Origin: JADCRZ01 sp031399065 | GTDB taxonomy: Bacteria > Bacteroidota > Bacteroidia > Chitinophagales > Chitinophagaceae | Length of the DNA: 64,000 bases | Direction: 5' to 3' | Assembly: GCA_031399065.1 (NCBI GenBank) | Contig: JANNOM010000048.1 | Location: 272,064-336,063 of the forward strand | In this document: piece by piece, positions 29,383 to 38,058 of the stretch | Layout: the number at the start of each line of letters is the position of its first letter | Numbering within the stretch: position 1 is the first letter of the stretch | Translations under genes and position numbers: made by a program | The notes under the pieces: generated by a model | Database searches by the model: none | The model's input: the letters and a program-made list of their open reading frames with translations, nothing else | Told to the model about the DNA's origin: nothing

Positions 29383-30503
29383 TGTAAATGTGGATGGAAA
29401 AAATTACGGTATGTGATTCTGCTATGCGCTTTAGAAGTGGCCACGGAAGCTCCCCTCAGCACCATCTGGCTAATCATGAACTTGCCATTATATTCCCCAA
29501 TGGCTCCAGGTGCTTTGCTAAAACCCGGGTAGGGAAGATAAGCACTTTCAGTCCATTCCCAGCGTGCTCCCCAGTTGAACCGGGTTGCCGCCACCTCCCA
29601 TTCAGCTTCCGTAGGAAGACGCATCCCCTTGAAGGAAGCATATGCGGACGCTTCGTAAAAATTGATATGTGTTACGGGTTGCTCATGATCCAGCTCCTGT
29701 AAACCATTTAATAAATAAGTATGCCATATACCTTCGATCGAATGCCAGTACAGAGGAGCTTTTGCATCGTTTGCCTTTACCCAATCCCAGCCCTCCGCAT
29801 GCCAGTGGCGGAAGTCCCGGTAACCGCCGGCCTCTATGAACTCCAGGTATTCGCCATTAGAAACCAGGGAAGCATTGATACGATAGGCATCGAGGTAAAC
29901 CTGGTGCCGGCCAAGTTCATTGTCGAAACTGAACCCTTCTCCCTGGTGCCCTATTTCATACAGGCCTGCGTCTATGGAAATGAAATCTTTATTGGCAGAT
30001 ACTGTGGTGTACTCTGTTGAATGATCGGTGTACCTGGGGAACAGCGGGTTATGGCCAAGTATATATTTAATGTCGCTGTATAAAAGTTCCTGGTGCTGTT
30101 GTTCATGATGCAGGCCAAGTAACAGTAATTCGTGTAATGAAGCATCAGGGGCTTCCCGCAAAAAAGTGTTCATGAACTGGTCTACATGGCTCCTGTATTT
30201 ATAAATATCTTCAACCGTTGGCCGGCTTAGGTTCCCCCGATCCGTACGGATCACCCTCGAACCGATCGTTTCGTAATAACTGTTAAACACATAATTATAG
30301 TCGGCATCAAATTCATGGTAATTTTTTACATACGGCTTAAGTATAAAAGTTTCGAAGAACCACGCCGTATGACCCAGGTGCCATTTGGGTGGACTCACTT
30401 CTGCTACCGGCTGCACCACATAATCTTCCGTAAGCAGGGGCTTGCAAATCGTTTCCGTCTGTTGCCTTATTTCTGTATATCTTTTTAAAAGACTCAAACT
30501 CAT
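29349..30503 (-). CDS. egtB: Ergothioneine biosynthesis sulfoxide synthase
   Basis: From the ATG at 30503 the protein is 384 residues. The N-terminal DinB-like domain has WHLGH near residues 41-45 and the iron site HHEQQHQ near 132-138, with H133xxxH137. The C-terminal half is a formylglycine-generating-enzyme-like domain (GLYEIGHQGEGFSFDNE, MRLPTEAEWEVAATRFNWG) that binds the substrate. EgtB couples cysteine or gamma-glutamylcysteine to hercynine. The start overlaps the upstream permease stop in an ATGA arrangement, so a 38-residue longer frame is rejected. Confidence 0.92.
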   Translation of the reverse strand: MSLSLLKRYTEIRQQTETICKPLLTEDYVVQPVAEVSPPKWHLGHTAWFFETFILKPYVKNYHEFDADYNYVFNSYYETIGSRVIRTDRGNLSRPTVEDIYKYRSHVDQFMNTFLREAPDASLHELLLLGLHHEQQHQELLYSDIKYILGHNPLFPRYTDHSTEYTTVSANKDFISIDAGLYEIGHQGEGFSFDNELGRHQVYLDAYRINASLVSNGEYLEFIEAGGYRDFRHWHAEGWDWVKANDAKAPLYWHSIEGIWHTYLLNGLQELDHEQPVTHINFYEASAYASFKGMRLPTEAEWEVAATRFNWGARWEWTESAYLPYPGFSKAPGAIGEYNGKFMISQMVLRGASVATSKAHSRITYRNFFHPHLQWQYTGIRLAQ

Positions 30504-32065
30504 GGGGACGAAAGATAATTTTTTAGATCCGAGATCGTGTTGATATTCAATGATTGTGCCTGATCTTTGCGCATCATAAGTGCATAAGCATTGTTGAATC
30601 CTATCGGTTTCAACCATTTTAAACCATATTTCTTCCCAAATTGTTCATTTACGTAAGCATACACGCTATCCTTATTTCCGATTATTTTCTCCATATCTCC
30701 GGGTGCCGGCTTGAGTATTACCAATAGTCCCGTACCGGTATACTCCGGGTACATGTCTATACTTCCGTTGGCAAGGGCATCAAAGCAGATTTTGGTGCCA
30801 CCGAGACCTGTCTTCGTTTCCACTTTCAGATCAGTATTTCCTTCAACCAGGTATTTATACATATTAGCCAGTATATATTGCTCGCCAAATATCTTGGAGC
30901 CGATGCGTATAGTAGCTTTTTCCCCATTGCGGGAATTTTTGTACAAGCCCCTGCTGCGGAGAAAATCAATGGCTACTTTTTCGGGTATTTGTTTTAAATA
31001 ATCCAAGCGGTAGTTAAGATCGGTCATTACCGAATCGTCAATGGCTCCGGATAGTAGTTCAAGAGCCGGTTGCAGTTCAGGATAAGCAGTCAGTATTTTT
31101 TGACTTACCAGTGGGGCGGCATAATAGGGCGGAAAAATCACTTTATCATCCGTCAGTGTTAAAAGATCGTATGCTTTTAATCGTCCGTCCGTACTATAGC
31201 CGCTGATTACGTCCAGTTTCTTTTCATACGCTGCTTTATACATCACTGCATCGCTGATAACTACATTGGATACATTAAGAAGATATTTACTTTTTAAACC
31301 GAGGTAGCCGTCCTGTCGGCCCATGAACTCCGGCGTGAAGCCTGCTATTAATTTGCTTCGGCTACCCGGTGCAATATAGAAAGATGAAAACACGACCATC
31401 ATAACCGGAAGTACTAGCGATGCGCGCCGGAGATTACGCGCGCTCATTCGTTGTACCACCGATAACATTGAATCGAACAGTATGGCCAGTAACGCGGCGG
31501 GTATGGCACCCGCCAGTATCATATTGCTGTTATTTAATGCGATGCCTCCAAAAATAAATTCTCCCAAACCGCCTGCGGCGATATAGGCCGCCAGTGTGGC
31601 CACTCCTACATTTATTACGGTGGCCGTCCGTATACCCGCCAGTATCACCGGCAGGGAAAGAGGCAACTGTACGTGCAGCAATATCTGGCGTTTATTCATG
31701 CCCATACCCTTTGCGGCTTCTACTACATTTTCATCCACCGAACGTATGCCCGTATATGTATTTCTTATTATAGGCAGCAAGGCATAAAGGAAAAGTGCCG
31801 TAATGGCGGGAAGGGCGCCGATACCCAGCAGCGGAATCATAAAACCAAGCAATGCAATGCTGGGTATAGTTTGTAATATGCCAGCTACGCCCAATACAAA
31901 TGCGGCGGTTTTCTTTTTACCCGTTATCAAGATGCCAAGCGGCAACCCGATCAGCACCGCTATCAGCAGCGAGATGAACGTAAGGCCCGTATGTGCAATG
32001 GTTTGTTGCCATAGCTTGTCCGATTGCTGCACCATAAACTGCCATAGACTTTGTTCTTCCTGCAT
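30500..32065 (-). CDS. egtU: Osmoprotectant/ergothioneine-type ABC permease fused to a circularly permuted binding domain
   Basis: Residues 1-230 are an OpuCB/ProW-like permease with about five helices and the coupling loop EAAKGMGM at 116-123. Residues 238-521 resemble the OpuC/ProX binding protein, but in swapped order. GFTPEFMGRQDGYLGL, YSTDGRLKAYDL, FPPYYAAPLV and NYRLDYL (residues 242-355) normally form the C-terminal half. RIGSKIFGEQYILANM, GLGGTKICF, YPEYTGTG and GFNNAYAL (387-495) normally start the protein. The canonical C-terminus (FLRSRGLY, 369-375) therefore runs into the canonical N-terminus through about ten residues. The gene is 13 bases after the ATPase gene and coupled to EgtB, so ergothioneine is the likely substrate; glycine betaine remains possible. 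Confidence 0.78.
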   Translation of the reverse strand: MQEEQSLWQFMVQQSDKLWQQTIAHTGLTFISLLIAVLIGLPLGILITGKKKTAAFVLGVAGILQTIPSIALLGFMIPLLGIGALPAITALFLYALLPIIRNTYTGIRSVDENVVEAAKGMGMNKRQILLHVQLPLSLPVILAGIRTATVINVGVATLAAYIAAGGLGEFIFGGIALNNSNMILAGAIPAALLAILFDSMLSVVQRMSARNLRRASLVLPVMMVVFSSFYIAPGSRSKLIAGFTPEFMGRQDGYLGLKSKYLLNVSNVVISDAVMYKAAYEKKLDVISGYSTDGRLKAYDLLTLTDDKVIFPPYYAAPLVSQKILTAYPELQPALELLSGAIDDSVMTDLNYRLDYLKQIPEKVAIDFLRSRGLYKNSRNGEKATIRIGSKIFGEQYILANMYKYLVEGNTDLKVETKTGLGGTKICFDALANGSIDMYPEYTGTGLLVILKPAPGDMEKIIGNKDSVYAYVNEQFGKKYGLKWLKPIGFNNAYALMMRKDQAQSLNINTISDLKNYLSSP

Positions 32066-32078
32066 CTGTGCTGAATAA

Positions 32079-32840
32079 TTAACGGGTATTTAATTGATGC
32101 CATGCATCTGTGACAGAAGTACGGTAATGCGAAAAAAATGTATCTACAAAATCATTTGCCGGGCTCAACATCAGGTCCTTCTTTGTACCTATCTGCATGA
32201 TGTTCCCCTTATCCATTAAACATATCGTATCCCCCATTTCCAGGGCTTCCTGTATATCATGCGTAACCATCACGATCGTTTTTCTTTTTAACTCGTCCAG
32301 TTCCCTGAATTCTTTTTTTACCTCTGCGCGCGTAATGGGATCGAGCGCTCCGAAAGGTTCATCCATCAGCAATACCGGCGGGTCTGCCGCCAGGGCTCTT
32401 GCAAGCCCTACGCGCTGCTGCTGGCCGCCGCTGAGTGCGGAAGGAAATGCATCTGCGTATTCATTAAAAGGTAGTTGCAATTTTTCCAGCAATTGTTTTA
32501 TTCTTTTAAGTGTCTTATCCTTATCCCAGCCCAGGAGTCGCGGTACAATGGCAATGTTTTCCGCCACCGTATAGTGAGGGAACAGGCCATTGCCTTGTAG
32601 CACATAACCAATCGTTCTTCTCAGGAGTTCGGGTTTAAGCGATAATATACTTTTACCATTTACGTATATATTACCACCGGAAGGCTCTATCAGCCGGTTG
32701 ATCATTCGTAGCGTGGTCGTTTTGCCACAGCCGCTGGTACCCAGCAGCACCAGCGTTTCCCCTTCTTTTACCCCGAAGGAAATATTATTGACTGCCAGGG
32801 TCCCATTAAAATGTTTACTGATATTTTCAGCTGCAATCAT
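32079..32840 (-). CDS. egtV: ABC ATPase for the ergothioneine/osmoprotectant-type transporter
   Basis: The 253-residue protein from the ATG at 32840 has Walker A GTSGCGKT at 34-41, the signature LSGGQQQRVGLARALA and Walker B LLMDEPFGALDP, with the long D-loop extension of the ProV/OpuCA/EgtV group. The C-terminal CBS domains common in osmotically regulated OpuCA are missing. It begins the four-gene operon ATPase, permease-binding fusion, EgtB, EgtD. The 22 residues upstream in frame look unrelated and are not used. Confidence 0.85.
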   Translation of the reverse strand: MIAAENISKHFNGTLAVNNISFGVKEGETLVLLGTSGCGKTTTLRMINRLIEPSGGNIYVNGKSILSLKPELLRRTIGYVLQGNGLFPHYTVAENIAIVPRLLGWDKDKTLKRIKQLLEKLQLPFNEYADAFPSALSGGQQQRVGLARALAADPPVLLMDEPFGALDPITRAEVKKEFRELDELKRKTIVMVTHDIQEALEMGDTICLMDKGNIMQIGTKKDLMLSPANDFVDTFFSHYRTSVTDAWHQLNTR

Positions 32841-32990
32841 CTGTTTGGTTCGGTTTATTTCATCTATCTTACAGGTAACCCTGTGTAATTTAACGATATT
32901 TACCAATAATGATTGATGCGGCAGCGTACATAAGTAAACAGGGCTTCCATTTATTCTGATTTTTTATTTATATTTATTTAAAATCATACC

Positions 32991-33479
32991 ATGAAACGGA
33001 ATGCCATATTATTAATAATGCTTATCCAGGTAGTAAGCCTTCTTTCCTGCCGCAATAAAACCACTACTTCTACCTCGGCGGACACTGCTGCTATCACTAC
33101 GCTTATTGTTCCGGCAAATGATAGCGTTAGCAATCTTATCTCCGGTTGTTACACGATGATAAGCGGCCTTAGCAAAAAAGACACGTCATTTATACGTTTA
33201 ATGATCGATGGCAGTGCGGCGAAAGGAGAAATGATTACCTCCATCTATCAAAAAGATAAACGCCAGGGATCATTTACAGGAACCATTAAAGATAGCATCC
33301 TTAACGGAACATGGACTTTTGTGCAGGAAGGTATTAATGATAGTCTGCCCCTGGTATTTCGGGTAAATGGAACTACGCTCGAGCAGAAAAAATTTAGCTA
33401 CGACCGCGAAACGGGCAGGGCCTTTATAGCAGATACCGCTTCCTTTGGCAGCATATTTAATAAAGTGAACTGCGACTAA
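32991..33479 (+). CDS. Small lipoprotein of unknown function
   Basis: The 162-residue product has a lipoprotein signal with the lipobox VSLLSC near residues 16-20, then a Thr/Ser-rich spacer and a compact domain with GCYTMISGLSKKD and GTWTFVQEGIND repeats. No known domain was recognised. It is divergent from the transporter operon, with about 150 bases between. The terminator at 33690 lies about 210 bases downstream. Confidence 0.65.
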   Translation: MKRNAILLIMLIQVVSLLSCRNKTTTSTSADTAAITTLIVPANDSVSNLISGCYTMISGLSKKDTSFIRLMIDGSAAKGEMITSIYQKDKRQGSFTGTIKDSILNGTWTFVQEGINDSLPLVFRVNGTTLEQKKFSYDRETGRAFIADTASFGSIFNKVNCD

Positions 33480-33689
33480 TTGCCGGGATCGGCAACTATA
33501 ATCATTCTTTTGAATGATACAGATCATACAATCGCCCGCAGAACTCGGCTATCTTTGCTTTATCAAACGATATCCAATACCCTAAGAAAGCATTTGTTGA
33601 TTTTGTACCTACCCTTTTTAAGTCCTTACACGCTACCCGTGGAAAGAAGTGATTATCGCCTGTAAAAACCCTACTATTTAGTACCCATT

Positions 33690-33716
33690 AAAGACAGATT
33701 ATTCTGTCTTTTTTTA
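33690..33716. terminator. Bidirectional stem-loop between convergent genes
   Basis: The stem AAAGACAG (33690-33697) pairs with CTGTCTTT (33704-33711) over a six-base loop and is followed by a T tract on the plus strand. It lies 14 bases past the stop of the minus-strand Dabb gene and could serve both strands. The stem is only moderately GC-rich. Confidence 0.7.
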
Positions 33717-33732
33717 TTTTAGCCATACCATC

Positions 33733-34146
33733 TCACACATCCACCGAATCATAAACTACTACTTTGCTCCATAGATCGGAACAGGTTTTTACAAACTCCA
33801 GGTGAATAGGATCTTTTTGGTAAATTTCCTCGTCGGCCTTGTCTTTGAAAAACACGAGCCAGGAAATGGAATAACTGCCGTCAATCACCTCCCGGCTGGT
33901 ATCGGCAGGCTTGCTTATGTAAAACTGCCTGATGGCCTTTACAGCCGACAACTTGCGTAGTCCTTCCACCAGCTTTGTTGTATCTGCGGCATTCTCCGGG
34001 TTTTTTAGCCAGAAATAGACATGATGAATAAAAGCGGCTTTGGGTGCGGCGGCCCATGCACTGCCGGAAGCAAGAGAGCCTACCGCCGTAGCGGCAGTAA
34101 GTTTACCTGCACTGGCAATAAAACGACGCCTGGATGATCTGGGCAT
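33733..34146 (-). CDS. Tat-exported Dabb (stress-responsive A/B barrel) protein
   Basis: The 137-residue protein starts with a twin-arginine signal (RRRFIAS, then an alanine-rich hydrophobic stretch ending SAWAAAP). The mature part is one Dabb domain, with FIHHVYFWLKNPE and the later YSISWLVFFKDKADEEIY and HLEFVKTCSDLWSKVVVYD. Dabb domains form alpha/beta barrels, some with lyase or cyclase activity, others unknown. The Tat signal means the barrel is folded before export. No partner gene is near. Confidence 0.85.
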   Translation of the reverse strand: MPRSSRRRFIASAGKLTAATAVGSLASGSAWAAAPKAAFIHHVYFWLKNPENAADTTKLVEGLRKLSAVKAIRQFYISKPADTSREVIDGSYSISWLVFFKDKADEEIYQKDPIHLEFVKTCSDLWSKVVVYDSVDV

Positions 34147-34235
34147 AATACTGTTTTTTTGAACGGCTAATTTAATAAATAATCGCCATGAATCTTCTTA
34201 ACTTCGCCTCCTTTTAGCAAGAGACCATCCATTTT

Positions 34236-35561
34236 ATGCGTACGGAAGCCTCACATACCATCCGATTAGCCTTACCCATCATTATAGGAGAGCTGGCGCA
34301 AATGGGTTTGCATATTATAGATACTGCCATGGTTGGTGCTATCAGCTATAAACAGCTTGCGGCAGCCGCGCTGGTGGTTACGGCAATGAACATTCCTTTC
34401 GTGCTCGGCATTGGCATGACGATCTCCGTATCCCAAATGGTATCGATGGCTCATGGCCGAAGGGATTCGCCGCAGGTATCCCATTACCTGTTTAACGGTT
34501 TTTTGCTGTGCGCACTTACCGCAGTTATTATTTCCATTATATTAATAGGAGGGCGGGGGTTGCTTCGACACATGGGCCAGGACCCGGAAGTGGTAGTGCT
34601 TGCTATACCCTTTATGGAGCTGATGGGATACTCTATTATTCCTATGCTGTTGTTCATGACTTTAAAACAATTTACCGACGGTCTGGAGTTTACGCGAACG
34701 GCCATGCTGTTATCGCTTGCCGGTATGCCGGTAAACATTTTACTGAACTGGCTGCTGATCTATGGCAATGGCGGATTTCCGAGGCTGGAATTGTTAGGTG
34801 CCGGCTGGGCCACCCTTATTACCCGCACCCTCATGTTCCTGGTACTGGCCATCATCATACTCAAACACCGTACTTTCAAAAAATACATCGCCGTAAGCCG
34901 GAGCCAATGGAAACTGCGTCGCAACACGCTTCGCGAATTATTGCAGATAGGCATCCCCAGCAGCCTGCAAATAGGCATGGAAGCGGGTGCATTCGCTGTA
35001 TCGGGTATTATTATAGGCACCATCAGTGCGGTGGCCCAGGCCGCCCACCAGATCGCGCTTAGCTGCGCCGCTTTCACCTTTATGGTTTCTATGGGTCTTG
35101 CACAGGCAGGCTCCATCAGGGTGAGCAACGCGTTTGGAAGGAGCGACTGGCCCAAAATCTCCGGAATCGGCAAAAGCACATTGCTTACTGCGCTCGTATA
35201 CGGTTCTTTTTGTGCCATTGTCTTTACATTGTTCCGCAACGAGCTGCCTAAGATATTCAACGATAATGGGCAGGTGCTGCAACTGGCAGGATTATTATTG
35301 CTGTTTGCCGCCGTATTCCAGATATCAGATAGTACGCAGGCCATAGGGGCCGGGTTGCTGAGGGGCATTAAAGATGTGCGTGTGCCCACATTGCTGATAG
35401 CCGTTGCTTACTGGGTAATAGGTCTTCCCCTTGGCTGGCTGCTGGCCTTTCGCTTCCATATGGGCGCGGCAGGAATGTGGCTTGGCCTGATAGCCGGACT
35501 TACCTTCGCTTCCCTTTTCCTGATAGGCCGGTTTTTGAAAATGGCTAAACGGAATAATTAA
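34236..35561 (+). CDS. MATE-family multidrug exporter
   Basis: The 441-residue protein has about twelve hydrophobic helices in two halves and MATE/NorM features, including LPIIIGELAQMGLHIIDTAMVG at the start and the repeat GIPSSLQIGMEAGAFAVSGIIIG at the second half. Such proteins exchange drugs or other cations for Na+ or H+. It is a single gene; the start ATG is 35 bases downstream of a weak TAACTTCG box. The convergent UpxY gene begins 88 bases after its stop. Confidence 0.92.
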   Translation: MRTEASHTIRLALPIIIGELAQMGLHIIDTAMVGAISYKQLAAAALVVTAMNIPFVLGIGMTISVSQMVSMAHGRRDSPQVSHYLFNGFLLCALTAVIISIILIGGRGLLRHMGQDPEVVVLAIPFMELMGYSIIPMLLFMTLKQFTDGLEFTRTAMLLSLAGMPVNILLNWLLIYGNGGFPRLELLGAGWATLITRTLMFLVLAIIILKHRTFKKYIAVSRSQWKLRRNTLRELLQIGIPSSLQIGMEAGAFAVSGIIIGTISAVAQAAHQIALSCAAFTFMVSMGLAQAGSIRVSNAFGRSDWPKISGIGKSTLLTALVYGSFCAIVFTLFRNELPKIFNDNGQVLQLAGLLLLFAAVFQISDSTQAIGAGLLRGIKDVRVPTLLIAVAYWVIGLPLGWLLAFRFHMGAAGMWLGLIAGLTFASLFLIGRFLKMAKRNN

Positions 35562-35648
35562 GACCGGGTGATGAATAACGGCGATTGCCATGGAGTTTAT
35601 TAAGGATTAGAAACGGAATACCCAAATATATGGGTTAGCAGGGCATGG

Positions 35649-36164
35649 CTACAGAGTTGATACATTCTTAATAACCCGTACATGATGTTTATCAACATAA
35701 GCCACCAGTTTATACCCGATAAAATCAAGCAGCACTTCCACTTTTTTACCCTTCACGTTTATCACTTTTCCTTTCGTGTCCATTAATGCCCCGCCGGTTA
35801 CTATCACTTCCTGGCTGGGGGCCACATGAATGGCTTCGGCCACTACATCTTCATATTCGTTCAGGAACTTCCTGATGGTATTAATATCCTTTTCATTGAT
35901 GATCGCCGGTTTGCCCAGCCAGTATACAAAATTTACTACACCGCGGTTCATGCGAACATTGAGCTGCTGATCGGGTTCAATTTTTACAAATACATACGAT
36001 TTAAAGAGCGGCTCTTCTACCGTTTTGATCCGGTCGCTCCATTTTTTGCGTACTTTATTTAAGGGACAATACGCTTCGATCCCTTTGTCCATCAGGGATT
36101 GGAAAACCTTTTTTTCCCAACGGGGTTTGGTATATACGGCCAGCCATTTTTTCGAAGTCTCCAT
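35649..36164 (-). CDS. UpxY/NusG-like transcription antiterminator, orphan
   Basis: The 171-residue protein has an NGN domain (KKWLAVYTKPRWEKKVFQSL, FVKIEPDQQLNVRMNRGVVNFVYW) and a C-terminal KOW domain (VIVTGGALMDTKGKVINVKG). Length and residues match the UpxY family, which usually sits at the start of Bacteroidota polysaccharide loci and overcomes pausing in that operon. No glycan genes follow it here: the next gene is the convergent MATE gene. A TATATTTG box lies at 36177-36170, five bases before the ATG, so a leaderless start is possible. Confidence 0.83.
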   Translation of the reverse strand: METSKKWLAVYTKPRWEKKVFQSLMDKGIEAYCPLNKVRKKWSDRIKTVEEPLFKSYVFVKIEPDQQLNVRMNRGVVNFVYWLGKPAIINEKDINTIRKFLNEYEDVVAEAIHVAPSQEVIVTGGALMDTKGKVINVKGKKVEVLLDFIGYKLVAYVDKHHVRVIKNVSTL

Positions 36165-36169
36165 CTATA

Positions 36170-36177
36170 CAAATATA
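36170..36177 (-). promoter_or_regulatory. Candidate -7 box (TATATTTG) of the UpxY gene
   Basis: The minus strand reads TATATTTG, matching TAnnTTTG, and ends five bases before the UpxY ATG. A matching -33 was not found. Confidence 0.35.
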
Positions 36178-36246
36178 AGAGATTTGTATGTACCGGGATA
36201 ATGCCGATGCGGGAGGATTCTTATCTTCACCCAAATAAAAATTACA

Positions 36247-37344
36247 TTGAGGAAGCTGTTGCAGAAACTATTGAGAAGGCCCATAATATGGCTGGCAAAT
36301 AAAGTATCTTCCTCTCCCCGGCAGAAAGATGTGTTTTACTCACTCGATAACCTGCACCAGGCCATAAAGGAAGAGAAAACGGAACGGGGCATTACCGTAC
36401 CCTTTAACCTGGATAGCGGCCGTTTTATCATCTTCAGCGATCAGCATAAGGGCAACAAAGACGCGGCAGACGATTTTATGGCTGCCGAAACCAATTATAT
36501 TACTGCATTGCAGCACTACTACGACAAAGGATTCACCTTCATTAATCTCGGCGATTGTGAAGAACTATGGGAGTGCACGCCCCGCGCGGCCATCGATCAA
36601 AACCGCCTTAGCCTGCTGCAGGAAGCTCGTTTTCAGCAGACGGAAAGATATCACCGCATATATGGGAACCACGACCTGGAATGGAAATACCTCATCCAGC
36701 AGAATATGTATCTCAAACCAATCTTCGGAAAAAAACTGAAAGTACACGAGGGCCTGATTCTTACAACATACTATAACAATAAATCATACGATCTTTTCCT
36801 TACGCACGGGCACCAGGGTGATAATAAAAGTGATGGAAACGCCTTCAGCATGTGGGTGGTGGCGGCTATCTGGACACCTATCCAGCGTTTCCTGGAAATT
36901 CGAATAGATACCATTTCCGATTCGTTCGACCTGGTGGATAAACATAATATACTGATGTACGAATGGAGTGCTACGTTGCGGAATACATTGTTTATATCTG
37001 CCCATACCCATAAGCCTGTTTTTGCCTCCATGGATCATATTGACCGCCTTAACAAACAACTGCTTAAAGCAAAAGCCGCCGAAGATACGGACCTGGTGAA
37101 GTCCATTTCCGGAGAACTGGAAAAGCGCAGTGCGGAGTATGCGGGAAAGACTATCATAAGAAGAATGGCTCATCCTACCTATTTCAATACAGGCTGTTGC
37201 TGCTTCAGCGACGGCGATGTGAGTGGTATAGAAATAGAAGATGGGATGATACGCTTGGTAAAATGGAAAAACAATGTCGAAGGGTGTGTAAGAACCATAC
37301 TGGAAGAATCGCCGCTTGCTTACGTGTTCGATAACCTGCTATGA
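36247..37344 (+). CDS. LpxH-like metallophosphoesterase
   Basis: The 365-residue protein has the full calcineurin-like motif set: SDQHKGN near 64-70, LGDCEELWE near 101-109, YGNHD near 139-143, THGHQGD near 187-192 and SAHTHKP near 251-257. These metal-site motifs resemble UDP-diacylglucosamine hydrolase LpxH, although the protein is about 100 residues longer, with an insert and a basic N-terminus. The start is a TTG, since an in-frame stop lies at 36199-36201 and no ATG follows before the first motif. It ends one base before the convergent stop of the MurU-like gene, with no terminator. Confidence 0.8.
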   Translation: MRKLLQKLLRRPIIWLANKVSSSPRQKDVFYSLDNLHQAIKEEKTERGITVPFNLDSGRFIIFSDQHKGNKDAADDFMAAETNYITALQHYYDKGFTFINLGDCEELWECTPRAAIDQNRLSLLQEARFQQTERYHRIYGNHDLEWKYLIQQNMYLKPIFGKKLKVHEGLILTTYYNNKSYDLFLTHGHQGDNKSDGNAFSMWVVAAIWTPIQRFLEIRIDTISDSFDLVDKHNILMYEWSATLRNTLFISAHTHKPVFASMDHIDRLNKQLLKAKAAEDTDLVKSISGELEKRSAEYAGKTIIRRMAHPTYFNTGCCCFSDGDVSGIEIEDGMIRLVKWKNNVEGCVRTILEESPLAYVFDNLL

Positions 37345-38058
37345 TCAATCAAACAGCTCCCCGGCTTTGACGACCGATTCCGGCTTGCCGACATCTATAA
37401 AACGGAAACCGGAATGATCGAAGCCGGCGATGGCATGTTTTCCTGCCAGGTCAAGGTATACATCCACCATGCTGAATTTACCGCGTTGCGTAATGTGGCT
37501 GAAGATGGACGGGTTAATGATATGAATACCGCTAAAGGCCTTTTGCGTAAACACAGGTCGGTTGCCGGCATATTTTTCTTCCCCTGTTTTTTCATTCCTC
37601 CACCCGCATAAAGTGTTCTTTGCATCGAACAGCAGGTAACGCGACGAATCGCGATTGGTAACAGCCAGCGTAGCCAGGGGCCGGTGCCGGTGATGATAGT
37701 CGCGCATGGCGAGTAGATCCATATCCGTCAGTATGTCTGCATTCATCAGCACAAAGTCTTCATCATCGAAGTACCAGTGCGCATTCATTAATCCGCCGCC
37801 TGTTTCCAGCACTATATCCGTTTCGTCTGAAACCGATACGATGCTTCCCCATCCCAGGTTATCGTCGATGGCTTTTATGATCTGGTCGGCAAAATGGTGC
37901 ACATTAACGATTACGTCTTTAATGCCAAAGGTTTGCAGGTATTCTATATTGCGCTGCAGCAGCGGTTTCCCGTTCACCGGCATCAATGCTTTGGGATGTT
38001 GGTCGGTCCACGGCTTCAGGCGGGAGCCCAGCCCTGCGGCCAGTATCATTGCTTTCAT
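37345..38058 (-). CDS. MurU-like sugar-1-phosphate nucleotidyltransferase
   Basis: The 237-residue protein starts MKAMILAAGLGSRLKPWT and continues with KALMPVNGKPLLQRNIEYL, the pyrophosphorylase loop and Lys of nucleotidyltransferases, then ETGGGLMNA and MNADILTD. This is close to MurU, which uridylylates MurNAc-1-phosphate in the anabolic peptidoglycan recycling route. Its start overlaps the stop of the upstream kinase in an ATGA arrangement, so the two enzymes are coupled; AmgK and MurU perform successive steps. The five-residue longer frame is rejected for this reason. Confidence 0.87.
   Translation of the reverse strand: MKAMILAAGLGSRLKPWTDQHPKALMPVNGKPLLQRNIEYLQTFGIKDVIVNVHHFADQIIKAIDDNLGWGSIVSVSDETDIVLETGGGLMNAHWYFDDEDFVLMNADILTDMDLLAMRDYHHRHRPLATLAVTNRDSSRYLLFDAKNTLCGWRNEKTGEEKYAGNRPVFTQKAFSGIHIINPSIFSHITQRGKFSMVDVYLDLAGKHAIAGFDHSGFRFIDVGKPESVVKAGELFD

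Noticed and set aside
30504..30617. N-terminal extension of EgtB
   Set aside because: It lies inside the permease gene; the ATG at 30503 forms an ATGA overlap and starts the family-like sequence.
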